A program made the position numbers and the translations under genes. Shown here one piece after another: positions 1-6,775 of a DNA stretch of 40,075 nucleotides (its first letter is position 1; each line of letters begins with the position of its first letter). Origin of the DNA: JAUZRW01 sp964549915. Its GTDB lineage: Bacteria > Chloroflexota > Anaerolineae > Aggregatilineales > Phototrophicaceae. The stretch lies in the NCBI GenBank assembly GCA_964549915.1, contig CAZJWX010000040.1, forward strand, positions 1 to 40,075, in the 5' to 3' direction. Below the pieces are notes generated by a model. The model was not told the DNA's origin, made no database searches, and saw nothing but the letters and a program-made list of their open reading frames with translations.

Positions 1-52
1 ACAAGCCAGCTTAATCTGCTTGTCTCATTCCTTAAATACCTACCCCTGTAAA

Positions 53-96
53 GGAGCTAGAGGGGGGACATTGTTCCCCTGCACAGCGGGGGGATG
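53..96. repeat. GC-rich dispersed repeat, copy A
   Basis: This copy holds GGAGCTAGAGGGGGGA at about 53-68 and then TTCCCCTGCACAGCGGGGGG at 74-93. The CCCC and GGGG blocks can pair around a TGCACAGC loop. The same words recur near 9304, 15162 and 39826, so this is a dispersed non-coding element and not part of a gene. Confidence 0.7.
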
Positions 97-101
97 CAGC
101 G

Positions 102-503
102 TCATTCTTCCACCGAGTAGCCGTGTTTGCGGTAGTCGTCGCGTTTATCCCGGCGGATTTTGCGCAGCACCTGCCAGAACGTCCCGGCAGACCAGGAGAT
201 GTAAGTCGTCAGCGGCGCGATGGCCTCGGCATCCACATGGGTGACGGAATCCCCCTGGGCATTGACGGTGATCGTATCCACCCAGGTGTAGAGGGTGTTA
301 GCTTCCAGCTTTTCCAGTTCCAGGCTGGCTTCGAACCACTGCTGGTAATCGTCGGACTCATCGGCGGGGGTGAGGTTTTTGCAGAAGAGCCGCACCGGGG
401 AATGCAGAATCATGTCGTGCTGCTTGCAACGATATTCTCCGTTTTGCTGGCGCACCATGAAGCGGCAGTGTACGCAGTCTGGTGTGATGCCGGAGTATTG
501 CAT
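102..503 (-). CDS. Small Cys-rich protein of unknown function
   Basis: 133 residues; I do not recognise the family. The N-terminal 45 residues carry C10-x2-C13, C26 and C41, spacing that could bind zinc or an Fe-S cluster, though that is inference. The rest is charged with aromatic residues and ends in a Lys/Arg-rich stretch (about 115-127). There is no signal peptide or membrane segment. AAGGA lies about 7 bases before the ATG at 503, which supports this start. Open frames on the other strand over the same bases have no start signal or recognisable content and were taken as shadows. The gene stands alone and is divergent from the LexA-like gene at 761. Confidence 0.6.
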   Translation of the reverse strand: MQYSGITPDCVHCRFMVRQQNGEYRCKQHDMILHSPVRLFCKNLTPADESDDYQQWFEASLELEKLEANTLYTWVDTITVNAQGDSVTHVDAEAIAPLTTYISWSAGTFWQVLRKIRRDKRDDYRKHGYSVEE

Positions 504-709
504 CTCGCGTCCTTACCCGTGCAGTCTTTGTCCGCAGCGCGGATTATAAGAACGCTTCTTTAAGAGAAGTTGATATAAAGTGGATGTTCCTGTCCTGTTT
601 TCGCCACAGCATTTAGCATTCTCATAAACTTTCTGCCGATGGCACCCCAAAACAACCGATTCCGAACCAGACCCAGACGCCTCATTGATAGAACATCTGT
701 TTTACTCTG

Positions 710-718
710 TGGTAAGAT
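710..718 (+). promoter_or_regulatory. Extended -10 promoter element for the LexA-like gene
   Basis: TGGTAAGAT fits the extended -10 pattern TGnTAnnnT and lies 42 bases before the GTG start at 761. No clear -35 box is seen. Similar elements precede several other genes in the window. Confidence 0.45.
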
Positions 719-760
719 GATCCTTGCATTTGAATTTTGTAATGTCAGGAGTGACACCCT

Positions 761-1006
761 GTGACGACGTTAGACCCCATCACCCGGCAGATCTATGAGT
801 TCATCCGCGATTACCTGAAAACGGAGCGACGATCTCCCACGCAGCGCGAGATTGGCGAGGGCTGCCACGTCGCGCACACCAGTACCCTCACGCACCTGGC
901 ACGGCTGGAGGGCATGGGCTGGATTGAACGAGAGCACAACATGCCGCGCTCGATTCGCCTGGGGCCGCTGGCGCCGGATTATGACCCCGTCGCAGAGGAT
1001 GCCTGA
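761..1006 (+). CDS. Stand-alone LexA-type winged-helix DNA-binding protein
   Basis: 81 residues. Residues 5-68 match the LexA N-terminal winged helix: an opening helix with RQIYEFIRDY, then SPTQREIG (LexA has PPTRAEIA), a recognition-helix region around HTSTLTHLARLE, and a wing ending MPRSIRL (LexA ends SRGIRL). The S24 autopeptidase half of LexA is absent, so self-cleavage in response to RecA is not expected; it may be a constitutive or ligand-free regulator. The GTG start is supported by AGGAG at 747-751, nine bases upstream. It lies just before a long repeat-rich non-coding block (1140-1720), so its DNA target might be there, but that is inference. Confidence 0.8.
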   Translation: MTTLDPITRQIYEFIRDYLKTERRSPTQREIGEGCHVAHTSTLTHLARLEGMGWIEREHNMPRSIRLGPLAPDYDPVAEDA

Positions 1007-1146
1007 GCGCGTCCGCACAGGCCATCCAGGGCTGTGAATGGATGCCGCTTCACCGTCCCGGATGGCTGCCTTCCCCCGCCGCATTCCCCTTAAGCGTGGT
1101 AGCCTGCACGCCCCTGGCCTCACGGATTCGACAAGGAATCGCGCCA

Positions 1147-1299
1147 TTTATCCCAAGAAAGATGACGATTTCTTGCAAATATAACCCAATTTTCTTGGGA
1201 AAAATCAATTCGCACAGGCGTTCGCTTTTCGTTTATCCCAAGTTTTCTTGCGAAAGCTTACGAAAATCGGCGTTTTTATCCCAAGATTCTTTGGGTTAA
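1147..1299. repeat. TTTATCCCAAGAAA repeat cluster
   Basis: Copies of CCCAAGAA/TTCTTGGG occur in both orientations: TTTATCCCAAGAAA at 1147-1160, TTTTCTTGGGA at 1190-1200 (facing CCCAA at 1185-1189), TTTATCCCAAG at 1232-1242 followed by TTTTCTTGCG, and TTTTTATCCCAAGA at 1273-1286 facing ATTCTTTGGGTTAA at 1286-1299. Several copies form imperfect palindromes, as expected for binding sites of a dimeric protein. The binder is unknown. Confidence 0.7.
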
Positions 1300-1341
1300 G
1301 CGCACACCTGTTTTTACGTAGATCGTAGGCCGGGCTAACGT

Positions 1342-1720
1342 CTGTTCAAAACTTCGCGCAACCTGTTCAAAACCTGTTCAAAACTCGGCGTTTCCTGTTC
1401 AAAACCTGTTCAAAACTTTGCACAGCTTCCTATACAGTGTGTCTAAAACCTGTGCAAAACTCTGTAATATCGCGCAATAATCGCGTTTCCTGTGCAAAAC
1501 TCGGCGCTGCCTGTGCATAAGTGTGCAAACTGTTCAAAGTTTTGCACAGGAACCTGTTCAAAACTTTTTTCCCACATTTCCCACACAGAGGGCCAATTGG
1601 GGATATAATATGTTGATTTTGGGTATGGATTGGGAAATATATCCCACATTACGGGCGCATTACAGAGTTTTGCACAGTTTGAACAGGCCCTACTACTACT
1701 ACGACTGCTATTCTTATTAG
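1342..1720 (+). other. Candidate chromosomal replication origin (oriC)
   Basis: Five exact matches to the DnaA-box consensus TTWTNCACA are seen: TGTGCAAAA at 1451-1459 and 1491-1499, TGTGCATAA at 1512-1520, TTTTGCACA at 1540-1548 and 1668-1676. At least six copies of the one-base variant TGTTCAAAA lie at 1343, 1364, 1375, 1396, 1407 and 1555; the first five are spaced 21, 11, 21 and 11 bases, close to whole helical turns. The last box is followed by GGCCC and then CTACTACTACTACGACTGC (from 1690), running into TATTCTTATTAG. This is the order DnaA box, GC-rich spacer, DnaA-trios described for the B. subtilis basal unwinding region. An AT-rich stretch lies at about 1590-1660. dnaA is not nearby. 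A plasmid-type iteron origin or an operator array is the alternative. Confidence 0.75.
1690..1720 (+). other. Putative DnaA-trio element
   Basis: Read in steps of three from 1690 the top strand gives CTA four times, then CGA, CTG, CTA, TTC, TTA, TTA. On the complement, 3' to 5', most of these fit the trio pattern (G/A)A(T/A). It directly follows a DnaA-box pair (1668-1685) and a GC-rich spacer, the position expected for strand opening. Confidence 0.6.
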
Positions 1721-1791
1721 ACTCCAGACCCGAAAAGATTCGTTTGAACAGCCGCGCGTCGTCGCGCTTCGTAGCGAATCATCTGGAACGG

Positions 1792-1800
1792 TGCTACACT
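1792..1800 (+). promoter_or_regulatory. Extended -10 element before the GAF histidine kinase
   Basis: TGCTACACT fits TGnTAnnnT and lies 42 bases before the ATG at 1842. No clear -35 box is visible. Confidence 0.4.
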
Positions 1801-1841
1801 ATCGTTTGCCAGACGGATTCCTTAAGGGATGAACCGGACTC

Positions 1842-3110
1842 ATGATGGAACAACCACTCGAACAGCGAGTGCGGGAACTCGAGAAAAAAATCGGCATTCT
1901 GACGCAGCTTGCAGAGATCAGCGCTTCGCTCAATTCCCAGCTTGACCTGAAAGTGCTGCTCAAGCGCATCATGGATGTGGCAGTGGAAATCACGACCTGC
2001 GAGGCCGCCTCCGTTTTACTCTGGAACAGCCGCAAGCAGCAGTTGGTCTTCGCGGCTTCGACGACGGTCAATGTGGATGACAGCGAATTGATCGGTACTT
2101 TCGTGCCGATGGACAGCATCGCCGGGCAAATCTTCCGCGAGAATCGCATCATCCAGGTGGATGACACCAGCCAGCATGACCTGCACTACGACAAGGTAGA
2201 CGAGAACATCAGCTTCAAGACCCGTTCGCTGCTGGGTGTGCCGCTGACGTACAATGATCGCGTCATCGGCGTGCTGGAAGCGATCAACAAGCGGGAGATG
2301 CCCTGGACGCTCAATGATCGCAATTACCTGGGGATTCTCGCGGCACAGGCCGCTGTCGCCATCGAAGGGGCCAAGCTGGTGCAGGATTTGCGCCGCGTGA
2401 ACGAAGAACTGAGCGAGGTCGATGCGCTCAAGAACAATTTCATCGCCATCGCCAGCCATGAACTGCGCACCCCGCTGGGTGTCATCATGGGCTATGCCAG
2501 CTTCTTACAAGAAGAAGAGAGCGACTCCGCTAAAGAACACGCTTCAAAAGTGCTGGAAAGCGCCCTCAAGCTGCGCAAGATCATCGAAGATATGGTCAAT
2601 CTGCGCTATCTGAAGCAGAAAGCCTCCGACCTGCACCCGGATCTCATCAGCGTCAACACCCTGCTGAATGCGGTGAAGATGGAGTTATTCACGCTGATGG
2701 ACTTGAGCGACTATCACTTCGTCTTCGATCTGCTGGACGATGATTTGCTGCTGCACGCGGATCAAGGGCGCTTGCAGATGGCACTCATCAACATCATGCA
2801 CAACGCCATCAGCTTTACAGAAATGGGCGGCACCATCACCATGGAAGCGGATCGTCCTACGCCCCGCACAGTGGAGATTCGCATCAAAGACACGGGCAAG
2901 GGCATCCCGGAAGATCAACTGGAGAAAATCTTCGACGAGTTTTACCAGATCGAAGATCACATGACGCGGCATCATGGCGGCCTGGGGATTGGTCTGAGCA
3001 TCGCGCGGGCCATTGTCAAGGCACATGATGGGCGCATCTGGGCAGAGAGCGCTGGTCTGGGCACAGGAGCCACTTTCATCGTCGCACTGCCGCTGCATTT
3101 CACCAACTAG
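1842..3110 (+). CDS. GAF-domain sensor histidine kinase
   Basis: 422 residues, soluble, with no membrane segment. An N-terminal coiled coil (about 5-35) leads to a GAF sensor domain (about 30-178), then a HisKA dimerisation helix with the phospho-acceptor in SHELRTPLG (His206), and a HATPase_c domain with an N-box around NIMHNAISF, the G1 box DTGKGIP and the G2 box GLGIGLSIA. It should autophosphorylate in response to a small ligand or redox signal bound by the GAF domain; the signal and partner are unknown and no response regulator is adjacent. ATGATG gives two possible starts, 1842 and 1845. It is followed after 17 bases by an exonuclease gene on the same strand, probably one transcript. 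Confidence 0.92.
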   Translation: MMEQPLEQRVRELEKKIGILTQLAEISASLNSQLDLKVLLKRIMDVAVEITTCEAASVLLWNSRKQQLVFAASTTVNVDDSELIGTFVPMDSIAGQIFRENRIIQVDDTSQHDLHYDKVDENISFKTRSLLGVPLTYNDRVIGVLEAINKREMPWTLNDRNYLGILAAQAAVAIEGAKLVQDLRRVNEELSEVDALKNNFIAIASHELRTPLGVIMGYASFLQEEESDSAKEHASKVLESALKLRKIIEDMVNLRYLKQKASDLHPDLISVNTLLNAVKMELFTLMDLSDYHFVFDLLDDDLLLHADQGRLQMALINIMHNAISFTEMGGTITMEADRPTPRTVEIRIKDTGKGIPEDQLEKIFDEFYQIEDHMTRHHGGLGIGLSIARAIVKAHDGRIWAESAGLGTGATFIVALPLHFTN

Positions 3111-3127
3111 CCAGCGGAGGTTTCCTT

Positions 3128-3706
3128 ATGGCACACCGCAATCCGCGTGATCGGGCGAAGGTGCAGGAATGGGCGCGGGCGCTCTTCGCCAGCCGCAATT
3201 TCTACATCCTCGATACCGAGACGACCGGGATCGGCAAAGGCGATGAAATCGTCCAGATCGGCGTGATTGACAAGCACGGCGATGTCGTCCTGGATACGCT
3301 GGTAAAGCCCACGCAGCCCGTCCCACTGGGTGCGACGGAGGTTCACGGCCTGAATGATGCAATGCTGGCGCAGGCGCCGACATTCGCCGATGTCTACACG
3401 ACGCTCTCGATGAAGCTGGCCGGTGCGCCCCTCGTCGCCTATAACATGGATTTCGACTGGCGCATGTTGAAGCAGACGACTGGCCTCTACAAGCTGCCGA
3501 TGCTGCGCACGGGTGTGCGCCACTGCGCCATGAAGCAGTACGCAGCGTTCCGGGGAGTCTGGAATAACCGCCGCGGCAGCTATACCTGGCACAGCCTGAG
3601 CAAAGCCGCCGCGTATGAGAAAATCACCGTCATTGATGCCCACAGCGCGTTAGGCGATGTGCGCATGACTCTCAAGCTCATCGAGCGCATGGCGGCGGAT
3701 GAGTAG
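3128..3706 (+). CDS. DEDDh 3'-5' exonuclease, DnaQ-like
   Basis: 192 residues. The Exo I motif is ILDTETTG (D29, E31), Exo II is around YNMDFDWRML (D110) and Exo III is HSALGDVRMT (H172, D177), so all DEDDh residues are present and the enzyme should be an active exonuclease or polymerase proofreading-type subunit. It lacks the C-terminal part that binds a polymerase alpha subunit in DnaQ, so it could also be a free oligoribonuclease- or RNase T-like enzyme. AGCGGAGG ends seven bases before the ATG at 3128, a strong ribosome binding site. It follows the histidine kinase after 17 bases and converges on the next gene with only 15 bases between. Confidence 0.9.
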   Translation: MAHRNPRDRAKVQEWARALFASRNFYILDTETTGIGKGDEIVQIGVIDKHGDVVLDTLVKPTQPVPLGATEVHGLNDAMLAQAPTFADVYTTLSMKLAGAPLVAYNMDFDWRMLKQTTGLYKLPMLRTGVRHCAMKQYAAFRGVWNNRRGSYTWHSLSKAAAYEKITVIDAHSALGDVRMTLKLIERMAADE

Positions 3707-3721
3707 CCCTGTCGCGTTCAC

Positions 3722-4057
3722 CTAGAGCCGCGCGATCAGGTGCCAACCCACCAGCGCCAGCCCAACCGTCACCAACACCCCACACAGCGGCACGATATAG
3801 GGCACGAACCACTTCGGCAGGAAGATGTCGGCGATGAAGTCGTCCCCCGATGTGTCGCCATAGCGAGTGGCGAGTGCCGTCAGCGGGCAGCGAAAGCCGT
3901 TCAGGGCGTAGACGGCGGTTTCCAGCAGAGTCGCGATGATGGCGAGCCACAATAGCAGCGTCAACTGCCCGGTGAGGCCGCAGTAGAGCATATAGAGGAT
4001 GCAGGCCGACATGAACAGAAACACCAGCGTATGCGCGAATTTCACGGCGAAGAGCAC
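3722..4057 (-). CDS. Small three-helix membrane protein with a CPLT motif
   Basis: 111 residues with three hydrophobic segments (about 6-27, 30-52 and 86-108). Between the second and third lies FRCPLTALATRYG followed by DIFLPKWF, a pattern I recall from uncharacterised bacterial membrane proteins; I cannot name a function. The start is GTG at 4057, supported by AGGGAGG just upstream on the minus strand. The gene is alone, convergent with the exonuclease gene and divergent from the GH38-like gene. Confidence 0.7.
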   Translation of the reverse strand: MLFAVKFAHTLVFLFMSACILYMLYCGLTGQLTLLLWLAIIATLLETAVYALNGFRCPLTALATRYGDTSGDDFIADIFLPKWFVPYIVPLCGVLVTVGLALVGWHLIARL

Positions 4058-4216
4058 GATTCCCTCCCTCTGTTAGGTCGATTCTATGCCACAGCACCTA
4101 TCCTGGGTGAGGGTTGGATGACTCGCACAATCATGAGGAATGGCACAGGCAGCCACTGCCCCTGACCTAACGAAATCGTTACCAATGTAGGTGCCTAACC
4201 AACCTTCACTGTGCGC

Positions 4217-4222
4217 TACAAT
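4217..4222 (+). promoter_or_regulatory. Possible -10 box (TACAAT) before the GH38-like gene
   Basis: TACAAT follows GTGCGC and lies 32 bases before the ATG at 4255. No -35 box is clear. Confidence 0.35.
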
Positions 4223-4254
4223 AGGCACATAACGCACAGAAAAGAGATGCACCC

Positions 4255-6696
4255 ATGTCCCAGAGCCGCGGCCGCATGGCGGCCAAGCTACATGTGATCC
4301 TCACCTTGCAGGGAGAGCGCGAAGGCCAGCAGACGTTGCAGGTCGCGCGCAGCCATCTGCTGCACGGCCTCAGCGATTTGCTGGCGCGGCTGGGTGGGGC
4401 GCAGGATTTGCACGGCGTGTCGATTCTGCTGGAGCCGGGAACGCTGATGCTGGAAGATGTGGCGGCGCTGCGCCCGGAATTGGTGCTGGCGGTGGCTGCC
4501 AACGGCGTCATCCAGCGCTTCCGCGTGAATCCCTGGTACGCGCAGCCGGAGCCGCTGCTGGCCGGGGGCGAGGCGCTGGTGCGTGACCTGACAATCGCCC
4601 GCCAGGATGCCGAGCAGCATGGGATTTCGCTGGCGCGGGTGGCGACGCTGCCTTCTGTGGTACAGTTCCCGGCACAGCTTCCGCAGATACTGGCGGGATT
4701 TCGCATCGCTGCGGTATTGCTGCCCCCCGGCGGTCAAAGCCTGGGATTGCCCTTCTGCTGGCAAGCACCGGATGGCAGCAGCGTCCTGGTCATCAGCCAG
4801 GAAGGCTCCCAAGAAGCGGCGGAGGCCATCGAGCGCCAGCGTGCTGCCCAGCCGGACGGCCCGTTCTTCTGGCTGCTGGATACATCCGGGGCGATTCCTT
4901 CGCTCGACTGGCTGGAAGAAGACCTCGCCCTGCCCGTGCAGTTCAGCGACCTGGAAGCCTACGTGGATGCCGTGCGTAGCAGCTTCCCGGATGAACTGCG
5001 TCCAGTGCTCAGCGGTGCCCTGCAAACCACGCTCAGCGCGGATGGAGCCTATGCCGCCACACGCATTCCCTTCAAGCAAGTTGTGATGCACCTGACCGAT
5101 CGGTTGCTGTGGCAGGTGGAACCGTTGCTGGCGTTGGCGTTGGCGCACAGTGCGCTGCCCTACCCGGAAAACGAGCACGCCCTCTTGCAGCAAAGCTGGC
5201 GCTGGCTCTTGCAGAATCAGGCGCGAGCGTTGATCTCTGGCGCGGTCAGCGATGCGGCACAGGCTGATGCCGAACGACGCAACCAGCACATCGCCGAATA
5301 TGCCGACTGGATTCTCTCTCGGGCGCTGACGGCGCTGCCGGGCCAGGGAAGCACGGGCGCAGTGGCGGACGCCGCCGAAACGCATCTCGTCGTCTGGAAT
5401 GGGCAGGGGCAGCGCGTGACCCGCCCCGTGACGATGGCGCTGACCCTGCCGGAGAGTCGCTATCCGGCGGCCCTGCTGGCACCCAATGGTGAAGATGTCG
5501 ATTTCTCCTGGGACAGCGCTTCGGGGCAGATTTCGTTCCTGGCGGATGTGCCCTCCGTCGGTTACAGCACCTATACGCTCAAGCTCTCGCGGACGCAGGA
5601 TGTGAGCGGAATCACCGTCGAGCAGCGCACGGGGCAGTACATCAGCGGCGGTACAGCCAGCCTCTCCCTGGAAGATGGCGTGCTCAATTGGACGGCAGGC
5701 GAACAGACCTTCAGCGATTTGCTGCGCTACGATGACGGCGGTGATGCCGGGGACATCATGACCTATCGCCAGCCGAAACCGGATGTCATCGTGCCGGGGA
5801 GTGCCGTCGGGACGACGCGAGTGGAGAGCAGCGCCTGGGCAGAGCAGTTGCACTTCCAGCATCGGCTGCGCATCGCCCCCAGGTTACAGGATGGCGCTTC
5901 GCGGACGCGGGGGGTGCGCGTGCTGGATATTCAGACGACGGCGACTCTTTACCAGGAGCATCCCGGCCTGCACTTGCGCATCGCCTTCGACAACACCGCG
6001 CAGGATCACCGCCTGCGTGCCTATGTGCGTACGGGGCTGATGGCGAAGACGCTCTACACGGATGATGTCTACGGTTTGCGCAAGACGATCCTCCGCGAGA
6101 GAGACCTGCCGGGGGCGCTGCTGGTGCCCGGTATCCTGGCACTCTACGGGGAAGCGCGGGGCCTCGCGCTCTGTTCGCGGGTACCCGTGCAGGTGGAGCC
6201 GCTCGTGGAAGACGGACAGATCACGCTGGCAATCACCTTGCTGCGTGCGGTCGGCTGGTTGGATCGCGAGAGCGAACAGCCCACGGAAAGCGCCCAGGGA
6301 GCCGGGGAGCATGTCCTCGATTTCTGGCTGCTGCCATTGGGAGCGGAACCGCGTCCGGCGCACCTGCTGCAAGCCGCGCACAGCTTCCGCGCACCGCTGC
6401 TGCTGCGTCAATATCAGCAACCGCTCCAATACGAGAGCTACAGCTACATCCAGGTGCAGCACGCCTTGCTGCTGGCGTTGAAGCCAACTCGCCGCATGCC
6501 CGGCCTCATCGCCCGTTTGTTGAACCCCACTGACGAGGAACAGCAGGTGATTCTGTTGCATGGCGGCCTGGTGCGACAGGCACAACTGCTCAATCTGGCA
6601 GAAGAGCCGCTGGCGAGCTGCCCGGTGGTGGGCAATCGCGTCCTGCTGACGATGAAACCCCACCAGGTCGCGACTCTCTGGCTGGATGTGATGTGA
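4255..6696 (+). CDS. GH38 alpha-mannosidase-like protein lacking catalytic residues
   Basis: 813 residues, no signal peptide. The GH38 fold is visible from conserved landmarks: VNPWYAQPEP...GGEALVRDL (family: GPWYVQPDE...GEALVRNL), FPAQLPQIL (family: HPAQLPQIL) and LLQNQ...ISG...SD (family: LLLNQPHDSICGCSID), followed by beta-rich C-terminal domains typical of these enzymes. The active site is gone. The HWDRE motif that binds zinc reads QGERE (residues 19-23), the nucleophile Asp of LPDSFGH is Ser134, and the PHD zinc-binding His is Arg324. The frame is open over its whole normal length, so it is not a decaying pseudogene but a likely pseudoenzyme, perhaps a carbohydrate-binding or scaffold protein. 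It stands alone between divergent and convergent neighbours. Confidence 0.82.
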   Translation: MSQSRGRMAAKLHVILTLQGEREGQQTLQVARSHLLHGLSDLLARLGGAQDLHGVSILLEPGTLMLEDVAALRPELVLAVAANGVIQRFRVNPWYAQPEPLLAGGEALVRDLTIARQDAEQHGISLARVATLPSVVQFPAQLPQILAGFRIAAVLLPPGGQSLGLPFCWQAPDGSSVLVISQEGSQEAAEAIERQRAAQPDGPFFWLLDTSGAIPSLDWLEEDLALPVQFSDLEAYVDAVRSSFPDELRPVLSGALQTTLSADGAYAATRIPFKQVVMHLTDRLLWQVEPLLALALAHSALPYPENEHALLQQSWRWLLQNQARALISGAVSDAAQADAERRNQHIAEYADWILSRALTALPGQGSTGAVADAAETHLVVWNGQGQRVTRPVTMALTLPESRYPAALLAPNGEDVDFSWDSASGQISFLADVPSVGYSTYTLKLSRTQDVSGITVEQRTGQYISGGTASLSLEDGVLNWTAGEQTFSDLLRYDDGGDAGDIMTYRQPKPDVIVPGSAVGTTRVESSAWAEQLHFQHRLRIAPRLQDGASRTRGVRVLDIQTTATLYQEHPGLHLRIAFDNTAQDHRLRAYVRTGLMAKTLYTDDVYGLRKTILRERDLPGALLVPGILALYGEARGLALCSRVPVQVEPLVEDGQITLAITLLRAVGWLDRESEQPTESAQGAGEHVLDFWLLPLGAEPRPAHLLQAAHSFRAPLLLRQYQQPLQYESYSYIQVQHALLLALKPTRRMPGLIARLLNPTDEEQQVILLHGGLVRQAQLLNLAEEPLASCPVVGNRVLLTMKPHQVATLWLDVM

Positions 6697-6775
6697 GCAT
6701 CGCCGTGCAGGGGCTTCGCCAGCGAGTGACAGACCCGCTGTCTACAAGGCCATGCCTTCGCTGGACGGTACACAC

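Larger units (their letters stand above)
1007..1841. other. 835-bp non-coding region with two repeat families and origin-like architecture
   Basis: No convincing gene lies here. It holds, in order, a CCCAAGAAA repeat family (1147-1299), a cluster of DnaA-box-like 9-mers (1342-1686), an AT-rich stretch (about 1590-1660), a GC-rich spacer with CTA trinucleotides (1686-1720) and the promoter of the histidine kinase gene (1792-1800). Short open frames in it are low-complexity readings of the repeats. Confidence 0.75.

Noticed and set aside
123..563. 146-residue plus-strand frame over the Cys-rich gene
   Set aside because: The minus-strand frame has a start signal and a Cys pattern; this frame has neither.
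560..757. 65-residue open frame on the minus strand
   Set aside because: No ribosome binding site, unusual composition for this genome, and it overlaps the promoter region of the LexA-like gene.
1342..1720. CRISPR array
   Set aside because: The repeat units are 9-13 bases with uneven spacing and in both orientations, unlike CRISPR repeats.
1342..1720. SOS-box operator array for the LexA-like protein
   Set aside because: The units are not palindromic GAAC..GTTC boxes and several match the DnaA consensus exactly; kept only as a lesser alternative.
1042..1845. Several short open frames within the repeat region
   Set aside because: They read through the repeats (Phe-, Tyr- and Gln-rich translation) and have no start signals.
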